A program made the translations under genes and the position numbers. From a virus, in IMG/VR virus record IMGVR_UViG_3300033183_000244, positions 1 through 29,192 of that record: a DNA stretch of 29,192 bases; one strand, written 5' to 3'. A model generated the notes under the pieces. That model did no database searches. It worked only from the letters and a program-made list of their open reading frames with translations, and was not told the origin of the DNA. Of this stretch, positions 17,248 to 24,211 are shown piece after piece (position 1 is the first letter of the stretch; each line of letters opens with the position of its first letter).

Positions 17248-18897
17248 TTACTGCCCCAATAAAGCCGCTATGTCGGCCTTAGCCTCATCGCTGGCACCAT
17301 CTACCGCCCGAAGCGCTGGGGCAGCCTCACCGGCTGATTGAGCCAGCATTTGCGCCTGCTGCATGGCAGCCATTTGCTGCTGTTCTTGCTGGCGCTTCTG
17401 CCTTAGCTCATTGACCTGCCCGGCACCGCGCACAACAGTTGCCGGGACGTTGGTCACCTTAATGATATGCTGCGCCAGTCCATCGAGATCCAAGTAATCG
17501 ACCACGCTAGGATCAATCTGCAACAGCGGCTGCAGAAACTGGAACAGCTGCATAGCTGACTGCACATCACCTGAACGCTGGGCTTTGGCCAGTGGGCTGA
17601 CATATTCAATATCAATCTGCCCTAGCTTCATGAATTCAGGCGGCACCTCGAAGCGCTGTTTACGCACCAGTATCTGATAGATTCTATTAATCATAGGATG
17701 CAGCAGTTCAGCCTGCAGCCTTCCAAGGGCAGGCGCCAACAGCCTCATCTTCTCTTCGGTACGTTGAATCACTTCTGTAGCCGTCATGCCGGGCGAATTC
17801 CCCAGAATAAGCTGGTCAACGTAAAACGCCGCCCGGATTGCTTGGCGGCGTTGGTCTAGCTGATTTTCACCCAGGGGGTTATTAGAGCCTATATTCAGTG
17901 GCTCTATGCGGTCTCTGGTTCCACCCCTATAGAAGTTGAGGCCGCCGGGCACAGTTCTGACCGGCATATGGAAGCCATCATCAGGCACCATCAGCGGCGG
18001 GTGTATTTGCAGCTGGGCTGCCCGGATAACTGTTTCAGACATCTTGTTGAGCATTTTGATATCTGCCAGCGCCGTCATTGCCGGCGACCGGCCATAGCCG
18101 TGCTCAAAGCTGCTTTTCAGATAACGTGGCACCACATATGGGAATTCATCAAACCCACTTTCTGACAAAATCATTTTGTCTTCTGGGTCTAAATAAATAG
18201 ATGCGATAGGCTTGTTTTTGCTATCAACGCGCAGCGTGTCCCTCTCAGGCCTTGGCATTACCACATGGAGTAAAGTGCATTCCTGATACGGGTCATCTTT
18301 AAACATTTTGGCCATGCGGGGGCTGATGTTTTCTTCCCCAAATTGGGCAACAGCTGCGCGCAGCGGATATTTAAATTCACGATAGACTGTGTCCACCCGG
18401 CCAAACTCATCCTCAGAAAGATAGGTCTCAGCAATGTGCCGGGTAGAAAAGCGCAGCGTGTCATCTTTATCGCTGTCAATAAACATAACAGCTGTGCCGA
18501 ACGTCACCAGATCCGCGTATAGCTCATGAATTGCTTCATGAAAGTTAGAGCGGTTGATTTCCTGATACATAACATCAGTGGCGCCCTGCAGCCATTCTTT
18601 GGCCAAATCATCAGTCTCAAACTGATCATCTGTATAACGCAGCGAAAACCAAGGGGTGCTAGCATTTGTCAGCATACCATGCAAGCTTGCAGCCATTAGC
18701 TCAGATGCATGAATAGCTGTGCCGTCAAAGATTAACTCTGTGCGCTTATCGCCGGATGTTCTTTTCTTAGTAACATCAGCCTTGCGCGGCACCACATAAT
18801 CAGCAATCTCTTGCCAGTGGCTTTCCCAGTTTTGCCGCTGCGTTTGAAGCGTCTTATAACGCTTCATTAAGATTGCAGCGCGTTTATCATCAGCCAT
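17248..18897 (-). CDS. Portal (head-tail connector) protein
   Basis: A 549-residue protein that matches the head-to-tail connecting protein family of T7-like podoviruses: an opening helix RYKTLQTQRQNWESHWQEIADYVVPRK, then ELIFDGTAIHASELMAASLHGMLTNASTPWFSL, and FPYVVPRYLKSSFEHGYGRSPAM and AAFYVDQL-LGNSPGMTATEV further on. It forms the dodecameric channel for DNA packaging and ejection. The Gln-rich tail (residues about 490-520) and Ala-rich end are typical. It follows the Pro-rich 72-residue gene by 2 bases. Confidence 0.94.
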   Translation of the reverse strand: MADDKRAAILMKRYKTLQTQRQNWESHWQEIADYVVPRKADVTKKRTSGDKRTELIFDGTAIHASELMAASLHGMLTNASTPWFSLRYTDDQFETDDLAKEWLQGATDVMYQEINRSNFHEAIHELYADLVTFGTAVMFIDSDKDDTLRFSTRHIAETYLSEDEFGRVDTVYREFKYPLRAAVAQFGEENISPRMAKMFKDDPYQECTLLHVVMPRPERDTLRVDSKNKPIASIYLDPEDKMILSESGFDEFPYVVPRYLKSSFEHGYGRSPAMTALADIKMLNKMSETVIRAAQLQIHPPLMVPDDGFHMPVRTVPGGLNFYRGGTRDRIEPLNIGSNNPLGENQLDQRRQAIRAAFYVDQLILGNSPGMTATEVIQRTEEKMRLLAPALGRLQAELLHPMINRIYQILVRKQRFEVPPEFMKLGQIDIEYVSPLAKAQRSGDVQSAMQLFQFLQPLLQIDPSVVDYLDLDGLAQHIIKVTNVPATVVRGAGQVNELRQKRQQEQQQMAAMQQAQMLAQSAGEAAPALRAVDGASDEAKADIAALLGQ

Positions 18898-18899
18898 GA

Positions 18900-19118
18900 T
18901 TAATTAACCTTGTTCTGCCCTAACAGGCTTGGCTTTTGCGTTGGTGCCTCAGTCAATAGACCCTGACCCCCAGTAACTCTGGCAGCTGCTTGGCCTTTCT
19001 TTTGAGCCTGTGTAGTGCGCGCAGTTTGCACCTCTTTTGTGCCCTGTGGCTTAATAGCCGGCGGCGGCGGTGCCGGTGGTGGCGGCGGTGGTGGGGCTGG
19101 TTTGCTGAAAAAACTCAT
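18900..19118 (-). CDS. Small proline-rich protein between terminase and portal
   Basis: A 72-residue protein with a run of Pro and Ala (residues 8-20) after MSFFSKPA and a Gln/Lys/Thr-rich remainder. It has AGGAG 8 bases before the ATG, and the ATG overlaps the large terminase stop (TAATG), so it is surely translated. Genes with similar Pro-rich N-termini occur in front of portal genes of many podoviruses. No function is known. Confidence 0.65.
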   Translation of the reverse strand: MSFFSKPAPPPPPPPAPPPPAIKPQGTKEVQTARTTQAQKKGQAAARVTGGQGLLTEAPTQKPSLLGQNKVN

Positions 19119-20407
19119 TATGCTGCTCCTATTTGTCCAAACGGATTATAATCCATTGCAGCGTATCGCTGCAGGTTTCCTACGTTTTCTTTCTTTTCTT
19201 TAAGGCCGACAGCCAAATACCTAAACGCATCCGCAAAGTGGCTAGACCAATCATGAACCGGGCTAGCGCGGAACGTGCGATTTCTCTCATTGTAGGCGCG
19301 GTGGTATTGCCTAAGCGCCACAAGCCCATCTTTGCATTTTTCTGCATCAAACCAGCATCGCGGTATCATCATCTGCGCTGCATGGATACCGTCCTCTAAA
19401 GGCAGCTTTGGTACTACCCGAAAATTTAAACCTAAATCCCAAGCCATCTCGCGGCGACTTTTGCCGCTGCCCAGTTCGCGCACCTCAATATCATGCGGCG
19501 CAAAATGGTCACCATACAAATAAGCCTTGCGCTGCAGTACCCCGACATAATGCGGCAAGCCCTCGCCTCTGGCCTCATAAGAATCAATCACATGAACAGC
19601 CCGGCCAACGCTCTGCGTAAACCAAATCGCAGTGCTGTCGCCTACGCCCAGATCCCAAAACGTATCAACCCGCGTTGTCGGGTCATACGGAACCCTTCCT
19701 ATGCGCCCCTCTTCCAGAGCCGCCTGCATCTCTTTACCAAAAATGGCACCGGGCACATTCGCCACCCAGCTGCATTCATATTCCTGGGCGTACTGGTCAG
19801 CCGTCATAGCCTCCCTAGCGCTGGTCAGTTCCTCATGGTCTAGGATGCCAGTCTCACTAGCCTTATGAATAGCCGTATACCAACCTTCACTGATAACAGC
19901 CTGCTCATACATTTCGTAAAAAGCATTCTGCCCCTTTGGCGTTCCTACAAAGAAACACCAGCCTTTACGGTCAGAAAGCGCCGGTCTGATAATCTCCGGG
20001 AATACACTCTCCGGCATATCAGCAACCTCATCCATGAAACACCCATCAAGGTAAATACCTCTCAAGCTGTCCGGGTTCTCAGCGCCCAGCAGGCTAATAC
20101 GCGCACCATTCGGCAAATCACACCGCAGTTCTGTCTCATGAAACTTGGTGCCAGGTATCTTGCTAGCAAACTGTTTTAAATAATCCCATGCCACTGCCTT
20201 GGCCTGCCGGTATGTAGGCGCCAAATAAGCATATCTAGGACTAGGCCGCTCACACAGCACAGCTGCCCTGAGCAGGTGATTTATAGCCATCACCGTCTTA
20301 CCCATGCGCCGGTGACAGACGATAACGCCCCAGCGGTGACTATCCAGATCAGCGTGCAACTTCGCCTGCAGCTTGCGAGGCGTGTAAGGTATCACTATCT
20401 GCATCAT
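19118..20407 (-). CDS. Terminase large subunit
   Basis: A 429-residue DNA-packaging motor. The ATPase has Walker A CHRRMGKT at residues 31-38 and Walker B GCFMDE at 122-127, with the coupling motif FFVGTPKGQN at about 150. The RNase H-like nuclease domain carries FWDLGVGDSTAIWF (about 245-260) and the late acidic HFADAFRYLAVGL. It cuts and packages concatemeric DNA together with the small subunit. Start: two adjacent ATGs at 20407 and 20404 with AAGGGCG upstream; either may be used. Its 5' end overlaps the 64-residue gene by 59 bases. Confidence 0.95.
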   Translation of the reverse strand: MMQIVIPYTPRKLQAKLHADLDSHRWGVIVCHRRMGKTVMAINHLLRAAVLCERPSPRYAYLAPTYRQAKAVAWDYLKQFASKIPGTKFHETELRCDLPNGARISLLGAENPDSLRGIYLDGCFMDEVADMPESVFPEIIRPALSDRKGWCFFVGTPKGQNAFYEMYEQAVISEGWYTAIHKASETGILDHEELTSAREAMTADQYAQEYECSWVANVPGAIFGKEMQAALEEGRIGRVPYDPTTRVDTFWDLGVGDSTAIWFTQSVGRAVHVIDSYEARGEGLPHYVGVLQRKAYLYGDHFAPHDIEVRELGSGKSRREMAWDLGLNFRVVPKLPLEDGIHAAQMMIPRCWFDAEKCKDGLVALRQYHRAYNERNRTFRASPVHDWSSHFADAFRYLAVGLKEKKENVGNLQRYAAMDYNPFGQIGAA

Positions 20408-20543
20408 CGCCCTTTATCATTAACTCTGACCAATAGCCGTGGTGGGTGCCACGCAGGCCGGGGGTCACTACCCGCCAGCCAAGCGCCTGATAGCGCTCGA
20501 CATCGCTGTGGGGGACGTATCGAAGTGTGTGTGTGTAAGACAC
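20349..20543 (-). CDS. Small conserved-type phage protein overlapping the large terminase
   Basis: A 64-residue protein with a GTG start and GGGGAT about 5 bases upstream. The core RYVPHSDVERYQALGW ... GTHHGYWSELM is a pattern I associate with small phage proteins encoded next to large terminase genes. No function is established. The C-terminus overlaps the terminase frame, and the compact conserved-looking core with His-His-Gly argues against a chance frame. Regulatory linkage to terminase translation is possible. Confidence 0.65.
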   Translation of the reverse strand: MSYTHTLRYVPHSDVERYQALGWRVVTPGLRGTHHGYWSELMIKGDDADSDTLHASQAAGEVAR

Positions 20544-20790
20544 TCTCTATCCCCATATTACGCTATAGATCCCTGCGCCCCATCGCTGGGGGTGGTAGGG
20601 GGTCGCCTAGGGATTTGCCGCCCTGTTTCTGGAACAATATTGGAACACACAGCGCGCTACAGCTGTGCATTTGTTGTGGGGCAAGGGATACAGCCCGCAA
20701 GAGCCCCGGCCTATCAAGCCGTTTTTCTGGCGGGGTATGCTGCCTGCCTCGCGCGCGTAGCTAGGCCAGACAGGATATGCATTTTATATA
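20544..20790. other. Non-coding gap between terminase genes, candidate packaging or regulatory site
   Basis: I see no convincing gene. The gap has two G-rich stretches (20587-20612), a 7-bp direct repeat TGGAACA at 20630-20636 and 20641-20647 set 11 bases apart, and an AT-rich end near 20780. Such a gap in a tightly packed operon could hold the site bound by the small terminase. Frames present on either strand are short or poor in phage-like sequence. Confidence 0.35.
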
Positions 20791-21201
20791 TCATTCCCCA
20801 ACTGTCACTTCACCATTAGCCCATGACAAGGTAATGCTGCCAGTGTTGCCGGCATCCTCTTTCTTGTCACGCAGCCCGAAAGGCTGAGACCGTGCGAACG
20901 TCCATTTCAAGCTATCTATCTCAAGACGTCTGCGCTGTACCTCAGCATTCACCACCTTTGCATCGAGCTCTGGTGGCAGCGGTGAAGTAGCCAAATCAAT
21001 AATCTTATCGCCGTAATATTCAGCCTGCAGTATGCGGCCACGGTGATACATTTCATAGAGCTCATCATCAGCTTGGACAGCCCTGGTCACAGAGCGGTAG
21101 CTGGGCATAGCTTCATCTTTACAGATCTGTACCAATGTCTCACCACTGGCCAGCCTGTTAGCTATGTTTTCCATTACTGCTTTTGTGACTTTCTTTGCCA
21201 T
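20791..21201 (-). CDS. Terminase small subunit
   Basis: A 136-residue protein starting at the ATG at 21199-21201, with GGAG 6 bases upstream. A longer frame to 21282 exists but would run through a terminator hairpin and has no good ribosome site. The N-terminus KVTKAVMENIANRLASGETLVQICKDEAMPSYRSVTRAV holds a helix-turn-helix of the small terminase DNA-binding type. A helical oligomerisation part follows (MYHRGRILQAEYYGDKIIDLA) and the C-terminus has WTFARSQPFGLRDKK. It recognises the packaging site and activates the large subunit. It starts the late operon seen here. Confidence 0.88.
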   Translation of the reverse strand: MAKKVTKAVMENIANRLASGETLVQICKDEAMPSYRSVTRAVQADDELYEMYHRGRILQAEYYGDKIIDLATSPLPPELDAKVVNAEVQRRRLEIDSLKWTFARSQPFGLRDKKEDAGNTGSITLSWANGEVTVGE

Positions 21202-21210
21202 TCTTTCTCC

Positions 21211-21245
21211 AAAAAGCGCAACCCCGGCGTTGGAACCGGGGTTGC
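21211..21245 (-). terminator. Rho-independent terminator before the small terminase gene
   Basis: On the minus strand a 10-bp perfect stem GCAACCCCGG / CCGGGGTTGC with an 8-base loop is followed by GC and TTTTT. It lies 9 bases before the small terminase ATG and its ribosome site GGAG. It would end early transcripts arriving from 24.2 kb, so late genes need antitermination or a promoter very close by. Confidence 0.8.
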
Positions 21246-21314
21246 TAGGGTGTCGCGGAAGGAAGCTTTTATGAGCAATCACACTACATCTAGTGCAATT
21301 GTAGTTAAATATTA

Positions 21315-21719
21315 CTAGATTTCGCGGCGTTCGTCACCTGCCATTCGATAATACAATCGCAATAAAGCATCTTTATATGCTGCCTTTACCCTTCTAGGAT
21401 CGTGCAGTCCCAGCATTCTAGCTATCTTAACCCACTGCGCTCCACGCTGTCTAAATGCAGCGCTATGTGCAATAGCCCAAACAAGCTTTCTATCTTCTTC
21501 TGGCATCAGTGGCGTTAGCTCTAGCGCCTTGTCGAACTGGCTGATTTGCTCAGAGGTTGGCTTCAGTATTGTTTCACCAACTTGCGTCCATCCGTAACCA
21601 TGCCAATCCAGGGGATAATCTGGCCATGAAGAGAGCTTCGCTCGGCGAACAGCAGCTGGCAGTCTTCTGTCTGTCTCTGCTGCTTCTAAGAACAAACTAT
21701 GCAATTGGCTAACGTCCAT
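21315..21719 (-). CDS. DUF6362-like helix-turn-helix protein
   Basis: A 134-residue protein starting at the ATG with GGAG 7 bases upstream; a GTG just ahead is possible. The pattern (LFLEAAETDRRLPAAVRRAKLSSWPDY, PTSEQISQFDKALEL, EDRKLVWAIAHSAAFRQRGAQWVKIARMLGLHDPRRVKAAY) follows DUF6362-type phage proteins, which end in a sigma-like helix-turn-helix. It is the last gene of the early operon and lies 30 bases after the stem-loop region that precedes late genes, so a role as late-gene activator or antiterminator is conceivable but unproven. It overlaps the 127-residue gene by 11 bases. Confidence 0.65.
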   Translation of the reverse strand: MDVSQLHSLFLEAAETDRRLPAAVRRAKLSSWPDYPLDWHGYGWTQVGETILKPTSEQISQFDKALELTPLMPEEDRKLVWAIAHSAAFRQRGAQWVKIARMLGLHDPRRVKAAYKDALLRLYYRMAGDERREI

Positions 21720-22092
21720 CACTGAGCTCCATCTTTTTAATGAAATAGCGCCTCTCGAACTCGCTCATGTTGCTGAAGGCTCTGACGATATCTTTATACC
21801 CTTCGACACTGTGAGAGCGCCTGAGACGCTTTAAAACGCGATCTAGACGGTATCCCCATTCATCAACCTTGCGGCGGTCAATGGCACGGCGATATGCAGG
21901 CTTGGTATGCTTGGCTGTTTTTTGAATCAGCTGCTGTACGTCAGCTAGCTTTACATAGCTAGCTATGCTTTCTTTATATAAGCTATTTATAGGTAAGCTA
22001 GCTGTATCAATAGCTGTATCGCTAGCTATATAGCTAGCTTGCGTAGCTAGCTGCCCCTCAGCAGGCCTGCTGATTTTATCGTCTTTGCTCAT
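21709..22092 (-). CDS. Unknown protein with palindrome-rich 5' coding region
   Basis: A 127-residue protein with GGGGGG about 9 bases upstream. The N-terminal 45 residues (many Ala, Ser, Ile, Thr) are low-complexity and are encoded by the GCTAGC repeat cluster. The C-terminal part is basic and helical (KPAYRRAIDRRKVDEWGYRLDRVLKRLRRS, then MSEFERRYFIKKM), which could bind DNA. I do not recognise a family. A gene whose own coding DNA holds the origin is known for lambda O, and this might be a similar initiator, but that is inference. Confidence 0.6.
   Translation of the reverse strand: MSKDDKISRPAEGQLATQASYIASDTAIDTASLPINSLYKESIASYVKLADVQQLIQKTAKHTKPAYRRAIDRRKVDEWGYRLDRVLKRLRRSHSVEGYKDIVRAFSNMSEFERRYFIKKMELSDGR
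21943..22052. repeat. Cluster of GCTAGC palindromes, iteron-like
   Basis: Six exact GCTAGC hexamers occur in about 110 bases, at 21944, 21958, 21997, 22021, 22033 and 22046, mostly as AGCTAGCT, plus half sites at 21981 and 22011. Spacings are 14, 39, 24, 12 and 13 bases, close to multiples of 12-13. It lies in the 5' part of the 127-residue gene. The hexamer is a perfect palindrome, so the whole could be a protein-binding array such as a replication origin or a partition site. Confidence 0.6.
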
Positions 22093-22108
22093 TCCGTCAA
22101 CCCCCCTG

Positions 22109-22546
22109 CTAAATTAAATCTGTTTCTTTTAATGTGTCAGACCAAACGCCCCAGATTTTGTCTAGGTCTCTGTCGTAGTAATTCGCCCAGTGGATTGTGT
22201 TGATAGTGTTTTGCATCAGCACAATGAATGCACCCAGCTGGCAACCCGTTACAGAACTGCATTCGCCGCTATCGTTGCAGCGTATATGCACATCATCTTC
22301 CCTGCCTTTAAATCTTTCTGCATAGCCCTTGGATGGATTGCCCCCGGCATCATAGAAAGGCTTGGCGTGTTCCATAATCAAAGCGCGGTCAACTTGCATC
22401 AGCGCCTCTTGCCAGTCGTCTATCTCGCCTAAATGCAGAGACTGCCCGGCATCAGCCAAGGCCATTCGTATGCGCCACAATTGGTCGAACTGTTTGCGTT
22501 TGTCTTTAATTTCCTTGACCCGCTTCATGTCTATTTTGAATTGCAT
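22109..22546 (-). CDS. Unknown early protein
   Basis: A 145-residue protein with a very good ribosome site, GGAAGGAAG, just before its ATG; it overlaps the end of the 71-residue zinc protein by 41 bases. It starts with a charged helix (MKRVKEIKDKRKQFDQLWRIRMALADAG) and has three Cys residues in the middle (RCNDSGECSSVTGCQLG) that might be structural. The C-terminus is Trp-rich (HWANYYDRDLDKIWGVW). I do not recognise a family. Early operon genes of this kind often act in host takeover. Confidence 0.6.
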   Translation of the reverse strand: MQFKIDMKRVKEIKDKRKQFDQLWRIRMALADAGQSLHLGEIDDWQEALMQVDRALIMEHAKPFYDAGGNPSKGYAERFKGREDDVHIRCNDSGECSSVTGCQLGAFIVLMQNTINTIHWANYYDRDLDKIWGVWSDTLKETDLI

Positions 22547-22721
22547 TTTGCTTCCTTCCCTCTGCTTCTAAATTCGCTCTGTAACAACCCTCACTGTCAC
22601 AGATAACCTTCCCGCTCATCAGCACTGACCAGCCACCATCCCTAATCCAATGCACCTTGCCGCAATGGCAGCAGGTCGTCTTGGTAGTCACAATGCTGCG
22701 CGTCTGTTCCTTCTTCTTCAA
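22506..22721 (-). CDS. Small zinc-finger-type protein
   Basis: A 71-residue protein with Cys-Cys-His-Cys (CCHCGKVHW) at residues 17-25 and CDSEGC at 41-46, the spacing of a small zinc ribbon. The frame begins with TTG; a GTG ten codons in is an alternative. It overlaps the 89-residue gene by 80 bases and the next gene by 41, more than usual for this operon, so the start is uncertain. Zinc-binding and perhaps nucleic-acid or protein binding are likely; the target is unknown. Confidence 0.5.
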   Translation of the reverse strand: MKKKEQTRSIVTTKTTCCHCGKVHWIRDGGWSVLMSGKVICDSEGCYRANLEAEGRKQNAIQNRHEAGQGN

Positions 22722-22911
22722 TGCCCATCCCCATAATCTGCTGTGTTATTTGCTCTAAAACGTAAGCTTCAGTCAGCAGCCCCTGCCCGTCACTGGTTGG
22801 CCGAATTGGCGGTATGTCCCACGCCTCTGCAATCAAGAACAAACCCATATCTTCCAGCACCAACCGGCGAAACTCTTGCATGGCTAATCTTTCTGCCACC
22901 TGCCTTTTCAT
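22642..22911 (-). CDS. Unknown early protein
   Basis: An 89-residue acidic helical protein starting at the ATG that overlaps the TGA of the 51-residue gene (ATGA); a TTG five codons earlier is a weaker choice. It reads KRQVAERLAMQEFRRLVLEDMGLFLIAEAW and DGQGLLTEAYVLEQITQQIMG. The last 20 residues overlap the zinc-finger-type gene in another frame. No family recognised. Confidence 0.55.
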   Translation of the reverse strand: MKRQVAERLAMQEFRRLVLEDMGLFLIAEAWDIPPIRPTSDGQGLLTEAYVLEQITQQIMGMGIEEEGTDAQHCDYQDDLLPLRQGALD

Positions 22912-23063
22912 TTCTCTGATATCCAAAACAGCTGCGGGTCATCACCAATGAAGGCGCTGTCCCACACAAACCAGGCGAATGCCATCTTCTCCCGGCTTAA
23001 CAGCGCAGCTGTGGCGCTGGGCAGAGTCGGATACCAATCATCTTTTTGTCTGTTGTTAGTCAA
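22908..23063 (-). CDS. Small unknown protein with TTG start
   Basis: A 51-residue frame from a TTG that overlaps the TAA of the upstream zinc-ribbon gene, ending in a TGA that overlaps the next ATG. GAGGG lies 9-10 bases upstream. The text DDWYPTLPSATAALLSREKMAFAWFVWD is rich in Trp, Phe and Ala and reads like real protein. It fills a gap of about 145 bases in an operon that has no other gaps. A start at an internal ATG (residue 27) would leave only 25 residues. Function unknown. Confidence 0.5.
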   Translation of the reverse strand: MTNNRQKDDWYPTLPSATAALLSREKMAFAWFVWDSAFIGDDPQLFWISEK

Positions 23064-23373
23064 TGCCCAAATCCCTCAACGATAGGCGGTCACCTGACCC
23101 GCTCAAATCATCCCAAATGTCATCGAGGTCATCGCGTCTGTTCTTGGTAAATCTTTTGACCGGCGATTCTGGCTGGGTTTTTGCCGGCGCTTTGTTTTTG
23201 GCTGGCGCTTTGTATGCCTTTGACGGGCGCACACTTGGCTGATAACCAACCACCTTTTCTTCAGTGGCAAACCTGAACCCGCAGCCTTTGCACCTGCGGC
23301 GCCGGTTTACTGACCTGCCATCTGGCCGGCTGTCCAATACTTGGCTTGGTTTATTGCAGCGTGGGCATAGCAT
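23056..23373 (-). CDS. NrdR-like zinc ribbon protein without ATP-cone
   Basis: A 105-residue protein from the ATG at 23371-23373, which has GAGGAG 7 bases upstream; an ATG six codons earlier is possible. Residues 1-36 copy the NrdR zinc ribbon: CPRC at 3-6, VLDSR at 12-16, RRRR at 24-27, CKGC at 28-31 and RFATEE. In NrdR this part binds NrdR boxes of ribonucleotide reductase promoters and an ATP-cone follows. Here the ATP-cone is missing, replaced by a Lys/Pro linker and an acidic tail (DDLDDIWDDLS). It may bind DNA near nrd genes or act on host NrdR, but this is speculation. Confidence 0.75.
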   Translation of the reverse strand: MLCPRCNKPSQVLDSRPDGRSVNRRRRCKGCGFRFATEEKVVGYQPSVRPSKAYKAPAKNKAPAKTQPESPVKRFTKNRRDDLDDIWDDLSGSGDRLSLRDLGID

Positions 23374-23584
23374 GGAACTGCTCCTCTTCATCTTCAGTCA
23401 GATGCCGCCAGCCCCGGCCATCACAGTCCGGGCAGTCAGCTGGCGCCGTTGTCAGGTAACCGCCATTTTCAAAATCAACAACGGCAACCTCAGCCGATAC
23501 GGTGCCTGTTGCATCGCAGCCGTCACATTCCAAAACAGTTTCCCAGATGCCCGGCACGGTGCTGATTTTCATGTAACTAGGCAT
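23351..23584 (-). CDS. DnaJ-type zinc-finger protein
   Basis: A 77-residue protein starting at the ATG overlapping the VRR-NUC stop (TAATG), with GGGGGG just upstream. It has ECDGCDATG at 19-27 and CPDCDGRGW at 51-59, the CxxCxxxG pairs of the DnaJ central zinc domain, on a strand-rich body. Phages often encode such single zinc fingers next to replication or recombination genes. The partner is unknown. Its 3' end overlaps the NrdR-like gene by 23 bases. Confidence 0.7.
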   Translation of the reverse strand: MPSYMKISTVPGIWETVLECDGCDATGTVSAEVAVVDFENGGYLTTAPADCPDCDGRGWRHLTEDEEEQFHAMPTLQ

Positions 23585-23997
23585 TATCCCCCCTTTGCCA
23601 GAGCCACTTGCTCTAGCCATTTGGTTTTCGCATTGTCTTTGAGCTCGATGTGCAGGCTGAGAAAAGCGCGCACCTTGGATAGCTTGTTCAGGGTGGCAAC
23701 CAGACAGTCACAGCCCTTTAATTCTTCTTGAACAGCCTTTTGGTTCGCCGATAACGTGCCGCGTTTTGGCGCCTTCAATTCTATGAAGATGGGTTTGGGC
23801 AGACCGTCCCAAAAATATTGCTGCCGGACAAAAATCTCTATGTCCGGCCAGCCACTACGCATACCCATTGCCTTTAGCTTGGCCTTGTATGCCACATGGC
23901 GCTTGCCTTCATTCGGGCTGTGATGAAACACCGACCCGGCAGGCAAGGCCTGTTCCAGCCATTGTGAAACTATTTTATGTAGCTCATCCTCAGTCAC
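23584..23997 (-). CDS. VRR-NUC nuclease
   Basis: A 137-residue protein with the PD-(D/E)XK layout of VRR-NUC domains: acidic E30 in NEGKR, GWPD at 49-52 giving D52, and IELK giving E73 and K75, then QKAVQEELKGCDCLVA. These enzymes cut branched or unpaired DNA and may act in replication or resolution of recombination intermediates. A GTG start overlaps the end of the Cro-like gene by 8 bases. The catalytic set is complete, so it is likely active. Confidence 0.88.
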   Translation of the reverse strand: MTEDELHKIVSQWLEQALPAGSVFHHSPNEGKRHVAYKAKLKAMGMRSGWPDIEIFVRQQYFWDGLPKPIFIELKAPKRGTLSANQKAVQEELKGCDCLVATLNKLSKVRAFLSLHIELKDNAKTKWLEQVALAKGG

Positions 23998-24205
23998 GCG
24001 CGCTCACATAAAAACTATTTGGCTGCACCGCGCCGCTGGTTAGGTCTACTATCCGTGCCATGTATCGGGGGTGCGGGATTTTACGATTTTCGTCAGCAAC
24101 AGGCAGGCACCAGCGCCGGGCGATAGTGGCGTGGTTACACCCCAGCATTTCTGCCAGCTTCTGGTATGACCAGCCTTTGTTTTTTCTAAACTGTTCAAGT
24201 GTCAT
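23990..24205 (-). CDS. Cro-like helix-turn-helix regulator
   Basis: A 71-residue protein from the ATG at 24203-24205. Residues 1-28 hold a helix-turn-helix (QFRKNKGWSYQKLAEMLGCNHATIARRW); the tail MARIVDLTSGAVQPNSFYV matches the Cro-type ending. It is the first gene of the minus-strand early operon and is divergent from the repressor. A longer frame starting at 24232 would include an operator and the -10 region. The predicted -10 GATAAT ends 6 bases before the chosen ATG, which suggests a leaderless mRNA. It probably competes with the repressor for the same operators. Confidence 0.8.
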   Translation of the reverse strand: MTLEQFRKNKGWSYQKLAEMLGCNHATIARRWCLPVADENRKIPHPRYMARIVDLTSGAVQPNSFYVSARD

Positions 24206-24211
24206 GACGTA

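Noticed and set aside
20276-20819. Two long plus-strand frames across the terminase junction
   Set aside because: They are antisense to terminase genes, rich in Arg/Cys/His, without recognisable motif or ribosome site.
21271-21318. Plus-strand 15-codon frame with a good ribosome site (GGAAGGA) before its ATG
   Set aside because: No plus-strand operon exists here, the peptide is not distinctive, and the frame ends inside the stop of an opposing gene; chance is more likely than a leader peptide.
21943-22052. Repeat cluster read as a CRISPR array
   Set aside because: Repeats are only 6-8 bases, spacing is irregular and short, and the region is coding.
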